Below, one piece after another: positions 16,520-26,800 of a DNA stretch of 64,000 nucleotides. Both the position numbers and the translations under genes were made by a program. The notes beneath the pieces were generated by a model, which saw nothing but the letters and a program-made list of their open reading frames with translations, searched no databases and was not told the origin of the DNA. Within the stretch, counting starts at the first letter, position 1. The number at the start of each line of letters is the position of its first letter. The stretch is from Janthinobacterium sp. GW456P (GTDB taxonomy: Bacteria; Pseudomonadota; Gammaproteobacteria; Burkholderiales; Burkholderiaceae_D): assembly GCF_002127655.1 (NCBI RefSeq), contig NZ_NEHB01000003.1:145047-209046 (forward strand), written 5' to 3'.

Positions 16520-17336
16520 GGTCGCTTTCCTGGCGATCGGCGTTGCCCGCCTTGCGCGCGCGGCGGCGCTTGTCTTCGCGCACGATCCACCACGTGATAC
16601 CGGCCACCATCAGGGCCAGCGCGAACCACGTCAAGGCGTAAACCAAATGGTTGTTGTGGAACGAGATCACGGTCAGGCCGCCGACGGGGGCATCACCGGC
16701 CGTTTCCGATTTTTCCTTCGCATCGACGAAATATGGCGCCACGTTGCTCAGCATGTGCGAGCCGGCGATGGCGGCCACGTCGCGCGAATACCAGTGCTGC
16801 GTGGCAGGACTGTTTTCGCGCAGGAAGCCGCCGCCCGTCTCGCTGATGCGCAGCAAGCCGTCGACCTCGACGATGCCGGCCGGCGTGCTGGCGGCGATGC
16901 CGGCGCGCTTGGCCACGAAGCCGCGGTTGATCAGCACGGTGCTGCCATCGGCCAGGCGCAAGGGCGTCACCAGCCAATAGCCGCTGCCCAGTGCCGTCGT
17001 TGCCTGCACCAGGGTATTGAAAATGGGGAGATAAGTACCGGAGAGTCGCACATGGCGGTATTCATCCGTTTGTGGCGTGATGCTGGCCCAGGCTGCGGGT
17101 CCAGGCGCGTCCGTTGCGGGCGCATGTACGCGTTGTTCGACGCGCTCGATCAGGTCAAGCTTCCAGAACAGGCGCTTGACTTGCCAGGTGCCCAAGGCAC
17201 AGAAACCGGCAAAAACGATCCCCGCCAGCAGGGCCAGTACGTAGCGTACCGCCATGCCGCGTGGGCCTGGCGCGGCATCTTGCGATGCGGCGCCAGGGGC
17301 GCGCCCGATGTTGCTTGGGCGCGGTTGACTCATCAT
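16503..17336 (-). CDS. SURF1-family cytochrome oxidase assembly protein
   Basis: The 277-residue inner-membrane protein has two transmembrane segments, one near residues 32-50 (followed by ALGTWQVKR, a SURF1 mark) and one near 240-258, with a periplasmic domain between containing GSGYWLVTPLRLADGSTVLINRGFV. SURF1 proteins help insert heme into terminal oxidases. It overlaps cyoD by four bases and regB by 17, so it belongs to the oxidase operon and probably serves the bo3-type enzyme encoded here. Confidence 0.9.
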   Translation of the reverse strand: MMSQPRPSNIGRAPGAASQDAAPGPRGMAVRYVLALLAGIVFAGFCALGTWQVKRLFWKLDLIERVEQRVHAPATDAPGPAAWASITPQTDEYRHVRLSGTYLPIFNTLVQATTALGSGYWLVTPLRLADGSTVLINRGFVAKRAGIAASTPAGIVEVDGLLRISETGGGFLRENSPATQHWYSRDVAAIAGSHMLSNVAPYFVDAKEKSETAGDAPVGGLTVISFHNNHLVYALTWFALALMVAGITWWIVREDKRRRARKAGNADRQESDHAGHD

Positions 17337-17719
17337 GGAGCCGTTTTCGTATGCATGTACTCAGGCATCAGATCCGGCATCATGTTGTGGTTCATGTGGT
17401 ACATCACCCACAGGGAACCGGCCATGGCGATACCCACGATCATGATCGTGAAGATCAGCGCCATCATGTTCCAGCCGCCTTCGGACTTGGTGTTCATGTG
17501 CAGGAAGTACACCATGTGTACCACCACTTGAACCGCCGCGAACGCCAGCAGAACCAGGCCCATGGTGCCCGAGTTGGTGATGGCTTTCGTCATCACCAGC
17601 CAGAACGGAATGGCCGTCAGGATCACCGACAGGATGAAACCGATGGCGTAGCTTTTCAGGCTGCCATGATCGTGGTTGTCATGGTGGTGGCTATCGCCGT
17701 GTGTGTGGTGGTCGCTCAT
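17333..17719 (-). CDS. cyoD: Cytochrome o ubiquinol oxidase subunit IV
   Basis: The 128-residue small subunit has a histidine-rich N terminus ([19 protein letters not shown]) and three transmembrane helices beginning SLKSYAIGFILSVILTAIPF, as in CyoD. The His-rich leader is longer than in E. coli and could bind metal. It assists assembly of the binuclear centre in subunit I. The start at 17719 overlaps the cyoC stop by four bases; the longer reading to 17800 runs into cyoC and is rejected. Confidence 0.95.
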   Translation of the reverse strand: MSDHHTHGDSHHHDNHDHGSLKSYAIGFILSVILTAIPFWLVMTKAITNSGTMGLVLLAFAAVQVVVHMVYFLHMNTKSEGGWNMMALIFTIMIVGIAMAGSLWVMYHMNHNMMPDLMPEYMHTKTAP

Positions 17720-18354
17720 GGCAGCACTCCCATCAGGTAGACAAAGGTGAAGACGCCGATCCAGATGACGTCCAGGAAGTGCCAGAACAGCGACAGGCAC
17801 ATCATGCGGCGGCCGTTTTCCGGGGTCAGGCCATGCTTGTTCAACTGGAACATCAGGGTCACGAGCCAGATCACGCCGAACGTCACGTGCAAGCCGTGGG
17901 TACCGACCAGGGCAAAGAACGACGACAGGAACGCGCTGCGCTGCGGACCGGCGCCTTCGTGGATCAGATGAATGAATTCATACATTTCCAGCGACAGGAA
18001 GGCCAGGCCGAACAGGCCCGTGATGCCCAGCCAGACCAGGGTGCTGCGCAATTGCTTGCGCTGCATGGCCAGCATGGCGAAGCCGTAGGTGATCGACGAC
18101 AGCAGCAGCATGGCCGTGTTGACGGCCACCAGCGGCAGGTCGAACAGCGCGGCGCCCGTCGGGCCGTCCGCATAGCTGCGGCCGACCACGGCGTACGTGG
18201 CGAACAGACAGGCGAAGATCAGGCAATCGCTCATCAGGTAGAGCCAGAAACCGAGCAGGCTGCCGTTTTCCGGGTGGTGCTCGCGCACAAAGTAGCTGCG
18301 CGTGCTTGGTGCGGCGCCAGCGGCGCCGGTGTTATGGGCGATGGTATCAGACAT
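17716..18354 (-). CDS. cyoC: Cytochrome o ubiquinol oxidase subunit III
   Basis: The 212-residue subunit has five transmembrane helices and the CyoC blocks [38 protein letters not shown] and [13 protein letters not shown]. It is the heme-copper oxidase subunit III without the two extra N-terminal helices found in aa3-type enzymes. It overlaps cyoB by eight bases and cyoD by four. Confidence 0.96.
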   Translation of the reverse strand: MSDTIAHNTGAAGAAPSTRSYFVREHHPENGSLLGFWLYLMSDCLIFACLFATYAVVGRSYADGPTGAALFDLPLVAVNTAMLLLSSITYGFAMLAMQRKQLRSTLVWLGITGLFGLAFLSLEMYEFIHLIHEGAGPQRSAFLSSFFALVGTHGLHVTFGVIWLVTLMFQLNKHGLTPENGRRMMCLSLFWHFLDVIWIGVFTFVYLMGVLP

Positions 18355-20350
18355 GGCTGCTCAGCAATTTAGTATAAGCGTCTTCGGTACGGACCACTTC
18401 TTCCGCAGGAATGTAGTAATCGCGCTTGTAGTTAAAGGTATGGACGATGATCGTAATCATCATGACCACGAAGCCGACGGCGGCGACGAGCCACATTTGC
18501 CAGATCAGGCCAAAACCGACCAGTGCGGACAGCGCGGCGATCACGAAACCAGCCCAGGTGTTCTTCGGCATGTGGATCTTCGTGAAACCGGACGTCGGAC
18601 GCTGGTAACCGTGTTTCTTCATGTCAGTCCATGCATCGAGTTCGTGCACTTGTGGCGTGAAGGCGAAATTATAGTCTGGCGGTGGCGACGACGTCGACCA
18701 TTCCAGCGTACGGCCGCCCCATGGGTCGCCGGTGACGTCGCGCAGGGCGTGACGGTTGCGGAAACTGACATAGAACTGCATCAGCAGGGAACCGATGCCC
18801 AGCGCGATCGAGACGGCGCCAAACCAGGCGATGATGGTCCAGATTTGCAAGGATGGATCTTCAAAGTGGTTGACACGACGGGTCACGCCCATCAGGCCCA
18901 GCACGTACAGCGGCATGAAGGCCAGGTAGAAGCCGACGAACCAGAACCAGAACGAGCACTTGCCCCAGAACGCGTCGAGCTTGTAGCCGAAGGCTTTCGG
19001 GTACCAGTAGTTGATTGCAGCAAATACACCGAAGACCACGCCGCCGATAATCACGTTATGGAAGTGGGCGATCAGGAACAGGCTGTTATGCAGGACGAAG
19101 TCCGCTGGCGGTACGGCCAGCAGCACGCCGGTCATGCCGCCGATGGTGAAGGTCACCATGAAGCCGATCGTCCACAGCATCGGCAACTCAAAACGGATGC
19201 GGCCGCGGTACATGGTAAACAGCCAGTTGAAGATCTTCGCGCCCGTCGGGATCGAGATGATCATCGTCGTGATGCCGAAGAAGGAGTTGACGCTGGCGCC
19301 CGAACCCATGGTGAAGAAGTGATGCAGCCATACCAGGTAGGACAGGATCATGATGACGCAGGTGGCGTACACCATCGAGGCGTAGCCGAACAAACGCTTG
19401 CTGCTGAACGTGGCAACGACTTCCGAGAACACGCCGAACAGCGGCAGGATCAGAATGTAGACTTCCGGGTGACCCCAGATCCAGATCAGGTTGACGTACA
19501 TCATGGCGTTGCCGCCCAGTTCCGTCGTGAAGAAGTTAAAGCCGGCAACGCGGTCCAGCGACAGCATGGCCAATACCGCCGTCAGCACCGGGAAGGCGGC
19601 GACGATCAGGATGTTGGTGCACAGTGCGGTCCAGGTGAAGACGGGCATTTTCATCCAGGTCATGCCAGGCGCGCGCATCTTGACGATGGTGGCGATCAGG
19701 TTGACACCGGACAATAGCGTCCCGACCCCGGCAATCTGCAAGGACCAGATGTAATAGTCTACCCCCACGTCCGGACTGCCGACGATGCCCGACAGCGGCG
19801 GATAGGCCAGCCAGCCCGTGCGGGCGAATTCGCCGACGAACAGCGAAGCCATGACCAGGACGGCGCCCATGGTGGTCATCCAGAAGCTGAAGTTGTTCAG
19901 GAATGGGAAAGCCACGTCGCGCGCGCCGATCTGCAGCGGCACCACGTAGTTCATCAGACCCGTCACGAAAGGCATCGCGACGAAGAAGATCATGATCACG
20001 CCGTGGGCGGTGAAGATCTGGTCGTAGTGATGCGGCGGCAGGAAGCCGGCATTGTCGCCAAAGGCGATCGCCTGCTGGGTACGCATCATGAGCGCGTCGG
20101 CAAAGCCGCGCAGCAGCATGACCAGGCCCAGGATCATGTACATGATACCGATTTTTTTATGGTCGATACTGGTGATCCAGTCGCGCCACAGGGTACCCCA
20201 GACGCGGAAATACGTCAGTGCCGCAACGAGTGCGATACCGCCCAGGGCGACCATGGCAAAGGTCGCCAGCAGGATAGGTTCGTGAAATGGAATTGCATCC
20301 CAAGTCAGACGGCCGAATATAAGCTTCGTCAGATCAATATGGTCTAGCAT
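18347..20350 (-). CDS. cyoB: Cytochrome o ubiquinol oxidase subunit I
   Basis: The 667-residue catalytic subunit (E. coli CyoB is 663) carries hemes b and o3 and CuB. Visible are the heme ligand region [14 protein letters not shown], the CuB/Tyr crosslink motif [14 protein letters not shown], the HHFFTMG pair of CuB histidines and the heme ligand pair in [11 protein letters not shown]. It oxidises ubiquinol, reduces O2 to water and pumps protons. The start [19 protein letters not shown] was chosen by homology to CyoB; the upstream reading to 20410 is not needed. Confidence 0.97.
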   Translation of the reverse strand: MLDHIDLTKLIFGRLTWDAIPFHEPILLATFAMVALGGIALVAALTYFRVWGTLWRDWITSIDHKKIGIMYMILGLVMLLRGFADALMMRTQQAIAFGDNAGFLPPHHYDQIFTAHGVIMIFFVAMPFVTGLMNYVVPLQIGARDVAFPFLNNFSFWMTTMGAVLVMASLFVGEFARTGWLAYPPLSGIVGSPDVGVDYYIWSLQIAGVGTLLSGVNLIATIVKMRAPGMTWMKMPVFTWTALCTNILIVAAFPVLTAVLAMLSLDRVAGFNFFTTELGGNAMMYVNLIWIWGHPEVYILILPLFGVFSEVVATFSSKRLFGYASMVYATCVIMILSYLVWLHHFFTMGSGASVNSFFGITTMIISIPTGAKIFNWLFTMYRGRIRFELPMLWTIGFMVTFTIGGMTGVLLAVPPADFVLHNSLFLIAHFHNVIIGGVVFGVFAAINYWYPKAFGYKLDAFWGKCSFWFWFVGFYLAFMPLYVLGLMGVTRRVNHFEDPSLQIWTIIAWFGAVSIALGIGSLLMQFYVSFRNRHALRDVTGDPWGGRTLEWSTSSPPPDYNFAFTPQVHELDAWTDMKKHGYQRPTSGFTKIHMPKNTWAGFVIAALSALVGFGLIWQMWLVAAVGFVVMMITIIVHTFNYKRDYYIPAEEVVRTEDAYTKLLSSHV

Positions 20351-20434
20351 TGTTACTCTCAGAGAAAAAAGGGAGGCGCCAGGCAAGCGGCGCCAGTATC
20401 TGCAGCGCAATGCGCTGCGGGATTCATGCAGTCG

Positions 20435-21418
20435 TTACTTGGCTTGAACGCCCTTTTCAGCCACTGCATCGCTAGCGACTACTGGCGTGACAAACGCTGC
20501 CGGGCTCTTTGCCATCGTCAATTTGTATGGCTCGACCGGCGTCACGCACAGGGCGTCGGAAACGATGGTGCGGTTCAGAATTGCCTTGTACAGATCGTTC
20601 GGCACGGCGCTGTAGCGGCGTACCGGGTCGCGTTCGCTAGGCTGGGCCAGCGACAGATAGTCGTCGCGGTTCAGCGCGCCGCCACCGGCACGTGCCGATT
20701 CCACCCATTTGTCGAAGTCCGCATCGTTGACGCCGTGGAACTTGAAGCGCATGCCCGAGAAACCGGCACCGCTGTAGTTCGCGGAGAAGCCTTTGTAGAC
20801 ACCCGGCTTGTTGATGACGGCATTCAACTGCGTTTCCATGCCCGGCATGGCGTAGATCTGACCTGCCAGTGCGGGGATGAAGAACGAGTTCATGACGGAC
20901 GAGGCGGTGATCTTGAAGCGGATCGGACGATCGACGGGCGCGTACAGCTCATTCACGGAAGCGATGCCTTGCTCCGGGTAGATGAACAGCCATTTCCAGT
21001 CCAGGGCCACGACTTCGACGATCATCGGCTTGTGGGTTGCCGCGATAGGACGGTTGGCGTCGATACGGCTCAATGGGCGGTATGGATCGAGGGTGTGGGT
21101 GCTGATCCAGGTCAGCAGGCCCAGCACGATGATGATCAGCAGGGGCGCGCCCCAGATGATCAGCTCGAGGCGAGTCGAGTGGTCCCAGTCCGGCTCGTAT
21201 TTGGCCGCGGTGTTGTTTTTTCTATAGCGCCATGCGAAAAGCAGGGTCAGGGCGATTACCGGAACGATAATCAACAGCATCAGCAATGTCGAGATGACAA
21301 TCAGATTGCCTTGCTGAACTGCGATGTCGCCAGACGGATTCAGTACCACCGTATTGCAACCAGCCAACAATGCGAGAGGTAAAAGAAGCAGTCCGCGACG
21401 AACTTTTAATGAAAACAT
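20435..21418 (-). CDS. cyoA: Cytochrome o ubiquinol oxidase subunit II
   Basis: The 327-residue lipoprotein has a lipobox LLAGC (Cys near residue 20), two transmembrane helices, then a periplasmic cupredoxin domain with DWKWLFIYPEQGIASVNEL and FFIPALAGQIYAMPGM. The CuA-binding cysteines of cytochrome c oxidases are absent, which confirms a quinol oxidase. It is the first gene of cyoABCD-surf1-regBA. The start at 21418 follows a 217-bp gap shared with the divergent MFS gene. No cyoE was found in the window. Confidence 0.95.
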   Translation of the reverse strand: MFSLKVRRGLLLLPLALLAGCNTVVLNPSGDIAVQQGNLIVISTLLMLLIIVPVIALTLLFAWRYRKNNTAAKYEPDWDHSTRLELIIWGAPLLIIIVLGLLTWISTHTLDPYRPLSRIDANRPIAATHKPMIVEVVALDWKWLFIYPEQGIASVNELYAPVDRPIRFKITASSVMNSFFIPALAGQIYAMPGMETQLNAVINKPGVYKGFSANYSGAGFSGMRFKFHGVNDADFDKWVESARAGGGALNRDDYLSLAQPSERDPVRRYSAVPNDLYKAILNRTIVSDALCVTPVEPYKLTMAKSPAAFVTPVVASDAVAEKGVQAK

Positions 21419-21635
21419 ACAGGAAAGTCCAGTACAGGGGATGAAGATATGGTACTGTATTCTCACTGGAGCGCACTGGCAATTGGACGTTTTGTCCTAC
21501 CCCTTGCTCGGACTTTCACTTGGTAGTCGAGGACTTTTCCTACAACTATCTAATGAATAGTCCTGCTCCGGGCGTGAGACACCCGGGGTAAGTTACGCGT
21601 TGGCCGAACTCGAAACTATATTGGAGACGATCATC
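21419..21635. promoter_or_regulatory. Divergent control region of cyoA and the MFS transporter gene
   Basis: The 217-bp gap between the divergent starts must hold both promoters. A hairpin-forming stretch lies at 21567-21587 (CCGGG then a GTGAGACAC core, then CCCGG), and a ribosome binding site GGAGA at 21623-21627 precedes the MFS start by eight bases. I see no perfect Fnr box or other named operator. Confidence 0.4.
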
Positions 21636-22982
21636 ATGTCCAGCACGCGCACACACAGCGGCGATGTACCTGCCGACTTTTCCCCCCATTCCCTGCGCGA
21701 CGCACGCGGGGCCGGCACGGTCGAATCGCATATCGACCCCGGTGAGATCGCCGTCGGCGTGATCATCGGCCGCGCTTCCGAATATTTTGACTTCTTTGTC
21801 TACGCCATCGCCTCGGTGCTGGTGTTTCCGCGCGTCTTCTTCCCGTTCGAAGAGCGCCTGGAAGGGACTTTATATGCGTTCCTGATTTTCTCGTTCGCCT
21901 TCATCGCCCGTCCGTTCGGCACCGTGATCTTCATGGAAATCCAGCGCCGCATGGGACGCAGCGCCAAGCTGACCTTCGCCCTCTTCCTCCTGGGCGTGTC
22001 GACGGCCGGCATCGCCTTCCTGCCGACCTACTCGCACCTGGGCTTTGCCGCCATCATCTGGCTGTCCGTGCTGCGCATCGGCCAGGGCGTCGCCCTGGGC
22101 GGCTCCTGGGATGGCTTGCCATCGCTGCTGGCCCTGAACGCGCCGGAAAACAAGCGCGGCTGGTATGCCATGCTGGGCCAGCTGGGCGCGCCCGCCGGCT
22201 TCCTGATCGCCGCCGGCCTGTTCTGGTTCATGCTGACCAGCCTGACGGATGAAGATTTCCTCGACTGGGGCTGGCGCTATCCCTTCTATGTGGCGTTCGC
22301 CATCAACGTGGTGGCCCTGTTTGCCCGTTTGCGCCTGGTGTCGACGAATGAATATGCGCGCCTGCTCGACGAACGCGAACTGCAGCCCGTGAGCGTGTTT
22401 GAAATGAGCCGCGGCCAGGGCCGCAACGTGCTGATCGGCGCCCTCGCCGCGCTGGCCAGCTACGCCCTGTTCCACCTGGTCACCGTGTTCCCGCTGTCGT
22501 GGATTTCCGTCTACCAGACGCGTTCGGCCCCGGACTTCCTGCAAATCCAGATGGTCGGCGCCGTGCTGGCCGCCGTCGGCGTGGTGATTTCCGGCTTGCT
22601 GGCCGATAAAGTGGGCCGCCGCACCACCCTGGGCGTGCTGGCCGTGCTGATCGCCATCTTCAGCGCCTTCGTGCCGACCCTGATGGGCGGCGGCAATACG
22701 GGCCAGGACGTGTTCATCCTCGTAGGCTTCAGCCTGCTGGGCCTGTCCTACGGCCAGGCTGCCGGCGCCGTGACGGCCAACTTCCCTGCCCGCTTCCGCT
22801 ACACGGGCGCGGCCCTGACGTCCGACCTGGCCTGGCTGGTCGGCGCCGGCTTCGCCCCGCTGGTGGCGCTGGGCCTGTCGGCCAACTTCGGCCTCGCCTA
22901 TGTCAGCTTCTACCTGCTGTCGGGTGCCGTCGCCTCGCTGGCCGCGCTGAGCCTGAACCGGGCGCTGGAAATCCGCGACTGA
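21636..22982 (+). CDS. MFS transporter (metabolite:proton symporter type)
   Basis: The 448-residue protein has about twelve hydrophobic segments. The N-terminal ASEYFDFFVYAIASVLVFPRVFFP, IARPFGTVIFMEIQRRMGRS and GLSYGQAAGAVTANFPARFRYTG fit the ProP/ShiA-like branch that moves organic acids, osmolytes or shikimate-type compounds with protons. The substrate cannot be read from the sequence. The ATG at 21636 has the ribosome binding site; the TTG at 21600 is rejected. A terminator follows at 23039. Confidence 0.85.
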   Translation: MSSTRTHSGDVPADFSPHSLRDARGAGTVESHIDPGEIAVGVIIGRASEYFDFFVYAIASVLVFPRVFFPFEERLEGTLYAFLIFSFAFIARPFGTVIFMEIQRRMGRSAKLTFALFLLGVSTAGIAFLPTYSHLGFAAIIWLSVLRIGQGVALGGSWDGLPSLLALNAPENKRGWYAMLGQLGAPAGFLIAAGLFWFMLTSLTDEDFLDWGWRYPFYVAFAINVVALFARLRLVSTNEYARLLDERELQPVSVFEMSRGQGRNVLIGALAALASYALFHLVTVFPLSWISVYQTRSAPDFLQIQMVGAVLAAVGVVISGLLADKVGRRTTLGVLAVLIAIFSAFVPTLMGGGNTGQDVFILVGFSLLGLSYGQAAGAVTANFPARFRYTGAALTSDLAWLVGAGFAPLVALGLSANFGLAYVSFYLLSGAVASLAALSLNRALEIRD

Positions 22983-23038
22983 CATATATATGGAGGCAAA
23001 TCGGGTGGCAGCGCCCCGCCACCCGACAATACCCACGA

Positions 23039-23065
23039 AACGCCGGCAACGTCCGGCGTTTTTTT
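23039..23065 (+). terminator. Rho-independent terminator, possibly shared by convergent genes
   Basis: AACGCCGG and CCGGCGTT form an eight-bp stem around a six-base loop, followed by a T run at 23059-23065. It ends the MFS transporter transcript; a short A run on the other side might let it also act for hsp20 arriving from the right. Confidence 0.85.
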
Positions 23066-23090
23066 ATTCCCCGGACCGGCTTAGTCCGGC

Positions 23091-23543
23091 TTACTGTATC
23101 GCCAGTTGCCGCCCGCCCGTCCCCTCTTTCTTCGGCAAGTCCAGCAGCAACACGCCATTTTCATAGCGCGCCTGCGCGCCGGCCTCGTCCACCTCGTGCG
23201 GCAGCACGAAGCTGCGGTATTGCTGGCCGTACTCGCGTTCGCTGCGCACGGCCTTGCCGCCGCCGTCGCGCGTCACCCTTTCATCCTTGAGTTCGGCACT
23301 GATGGAGACGCGGCTCCCGTCGATGGAAACCTTGATATCGTCCTTGTTGACGCCTGGAATATCCGCCTGCACCTGATAGGCTTGCTCGGTTTCGGAAATG
23401 TCGACACGCATGCGTGACGAACCCGTATCGCGCAAGCGCAAGGCGGGCGCGAAAAAGTCATGCATAAAATCTTCCATGTCGCTGAACGGGTCGAAACGTG
23501 CCAGCGGGTTTTGCGGATCGCGACGCATCAATTGATTAGCCAT
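23091..23543 (-). CDS. Hsp20/alpha-crystallin small heat-shock protein
   Basis: The 150-residue chaperone has an N-terminal arm (MANQLMRRDPQNPLARFDPF), an alpha-crystallin domain from about residue 45 (RVDISETEQAYQVQADIPGV) to the GVLLLDLPKK strand, and a short C-terminal tail. It holds unfolded proteins for refolding. AGGAGG lies five bases before the ATG at 23543. An unbroken frame continues upstream on this strand to 26852, but that part is antisense to the hybrid kinase. No clear sigma-32 promoter was identified. Confidence 0.93.
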   Translation of the reverse strand: MANQLMRRDPQNPLARFDPFSDMEDFMHDFFAPALRLRDTGSSRMRVDISETEQAYQVQADIPGVNKDDIKVSIDGSRVSISAELKDERVTRDGGGKAVRSEREYGQQYRSFVLPHEVDEAGAQARYENGVLLLDLPKKEGTGGRQLAIQ

Positions 23544-23825
23544 GATGTCCTCCTGCATGGGCTGGTTTGCACACGGCGGTCGTCGCAGGGACGCCGCCAC
23601 CTCCTGCATCTTAGGATGGAAACCGCTTATCTCTTTGATCTGCCTCAATCGCGGCCAGCTTGATTTTCTCTCTGCTTTGATCTGTGCGCTAGCCCGCTTT
23701 GCACAGGCTTGCGAGTCGGCAATTGAGCGCAAGGCTGTTATGCTAGCGCACGCTATGCTTGGCCACCAGAAACCTTGCATTTCCATTAAAATTGATTTTT
23801 TGTGACAGCCCTCACCACGGACATA

Positions 23826-26800
23826 ATGAATACCAAGACTCCGATCGACTCCTTCAGCTTCCGCCGCATCCTGGCCCGCAACGTCACCTTGCCGTTGGTC
23901 ATCGGGGTCGTCACGGCCCTCGTCTTTGTCGGCCTGATCGCCTATCTGCTCTCGGCCCTGCGCTCGGTTGAGCATTCCGAACGGGTGATCGGCAACGCGA
24001 ACGAGGTCATGAAGCTGTCCGTCGACCTGGAAACGGGCATGCGCGGCTACCTGCTGACAGGCGATGAAACGTTTTTGGCGCCGTATAAATCGGGCAAGGC
24101 CAAGATCGCCGTCGAAATGAGCACCTTGCTCGACCTGGTCGCCGACAGCTCCATCCAGGTGGACCGCTTGCGCCGCATCCGCGCGCTGCAAGGCCAGTGG
24201 ATGGAGTACGCGGAAGCCGTGATCGCCCAGCGCCGCAACAACCAGGAATTCCTCGCGCGCGTGCGCCAGGGCGAAGGCAAGCTGGAATTCGACGAAATCC
24301 GCCGCGAATTCCTCACCTTCCTGTCCATGGAGCAGCGCCTGCGCCAGGAGCGGGCCGACTCGGCCGAGGGCCGCACCATGCTGGCCGTGGTCGTGTTCCT
24401 GATCCTCAGCCTGGGCATGTCCGGCATGCTCGCCTACCTGGGACGGCGCGAACTGCTGCGCCTGTCCGATATCTATAACGATGCGCTCGAGCAGCGCGGC
24501 AAGGACAACGACGTGCTGCAGGAGCAAGCCTGGCTGCGCACGGGACAGACGGAACTGGCGGCCCACACGAGCGGCCAGCTGGGCCTGCCGCAGCTGGGAC
24601 GGCACGTGCTGGACTTCCTGGCCCACCGCCTCGACGTGGCCGTGGCCACCCTGTACGTGGTCGACGACGATGGCAGCCTGCGCCGCACGGCCGTGTACGG
24701 CTTCAACGAACAGGGCGTGAAGGAAAAACAGGTGTTCAAGCTGGGCGAAGGCCTGGTGGGCGAGACGGCGCGCGAAAAGCGCCTCAAGCACGTGCAGCAA
24801 GTGCCCGGCAATTATCTGACCGTGACGTCGAGCCTGGGCAGCGGCGCGCCGCTGGAACTGGTTTTGGTACCCGTCAACAATGAAGGCGTCGTCAACGGCG
24901 TCATCGAGCTGGGCTTTACACATCCCGTCAGCGCCCGCGCCAAGGAATGGCTGAACCTGATTGGCGCCAATATCGGCACGTCGCTGGAAGCGGCCTTGTA
25001 CCGCCAGCGCCTGCAAAATGTACTGGAAGAAACGCAGCAATTGAATGAAGAACTGGAAGTGCAGCAGGAAGAGCTGCGCACGGCCAATGAAGAGCTGGGC
25101 GAGCAATCGCGTGTGCTGGAACAGTCGCAAGCCCACCTGGAAGAGCAAAAAGCGGCGCTGGAACAGTCGAACGAGCAGCTGGCCGTGCAGGCGCTGTCGC
25201 TGGATCAGAAGAACATGGCGATCGTCCAGGCGCACGCCCAGCTGGAAGCGCGCGCCGAAGAGCTGCAGCGGGCCAGCCGCTATAAATCCGAATTCCTGGC
25301 GAACATGTCGCATGAGCTGCGCACGCCACTGAACAGCTCGCTCATCCTGTCGAAGCTGCTGTCGGACAACAGCAGCGGCAACCTGACGCCGGAGCAAGTG
25401 ACGTTTGCGCAAACCATTTATTCGGCTGGCAACGACCTGTTGACCCTCATCAACGACATCCTCGACATTTCCAAGGTCGAGGCGGGCAAGCTGGAATTGA
25501 CGCCGGACGCCGTGCCCTTCGACGAGCTGCTCAGCAGCATGAAGATGCTGTTCGGCGCCCAGGCGCAGCAAAAGAAACTGGTGTTTGACGTCAAGCTGGC
25601 GCCGGACACGCCGCCATCCTTCGTCAGCGACCGCCAGCGCCTGGAGCAGATCCTGAAAAACCTGCTGTCGAACGCCATCAAGTTTACCGATGCGGGCACG
25701 GTGTCCCTGCACGTGAGCGCCGATGCGGCCGGCCAGATGCGCTTCCAGGTGCAAGATTCGGGCATCGGCATCGCCGACGACCAGCAGCACAAGATTTTCG
25801 ACGCCTTCCACCAGGCCGACGGCACCACCAGCCGCCGCTATGGCGGCACAGGCCTGGGCCTGTCGATTTCGCGCGATCTGGCCGCCTTGCTGGGCGGCGG
25901 CATCGAGCTTGCCAGCACGCCGGGCCAGGGCAGCACGTTCACCCTGGTGCTGCCGGCCGTCATGCCGGAACGCACGGTGGAAACAGCAAGCGTGCCCGCC
26001 GCCACGCCGCAAGCGCCCGCCAAAGTCGCAGCCGCCGCACCGAAGGCGCCCCCCGCCGCCAAGCCCGTGCCGCTGCCCACGTTCCAGGATGACCGCGATA
26101 GCGTGCCCCCTGCCAAGACGGGCCAGCGTTCCGTGCTGGTGATCGAAGATGAACCGTCGTTTGCCGGCATCCTGTTCGACCTCGCGCATGAAATGCAATA
26201 CCGCTGCCTGGTGGCGCACGGCGCCGACGAAGGCTTGCGCCTGGCGGAAGAATTCCTGCCCGACGCCATCCTGCTCGACATGGGCTTGCCGGACCGCCCG
26301 GGCTTGCTGGTCTTGCAGCAGTTGAAGGAAAACCCGCTGACGCGCCACATTCCCGTGCACATCGTCTCCGGCAACGACCAGATCCAGGAAGCCATGCAGC
26401 TGGGCGCCATCGGCTACGCCACCAAGCCGCGCACGCGCGAGCAGCTGAAGGAAGTGTTCCGCAAGCTCGAATCGAAATTCACGCAACAGATGAAGCGCAT
26501 CCTGCTGGTCGAGGACGACGAACGCCAGCGCGAAAGCGTGGTGCACCTGATCAGTGACAATGACGTGGAAATCACGGCCGTGGCGCTGGGCGAACAGGCG
26601 CTGGAATTGCTGAAGACGCAGATTTTCGACTGCATGATCATCGACTTGAAGCTGCCCGATATCCAGGGCAACGAATTGCTCGAACGCATGGAGCATGAAG
26701 AGCTGTGCTCGTTCCCGCCCGTCATCGTCTACACGGGCCGCAACCTGAGCCGTGAGGAAGAAGCGGACCTGATGAAGTATTCGCGCTCGATCATCATCAA

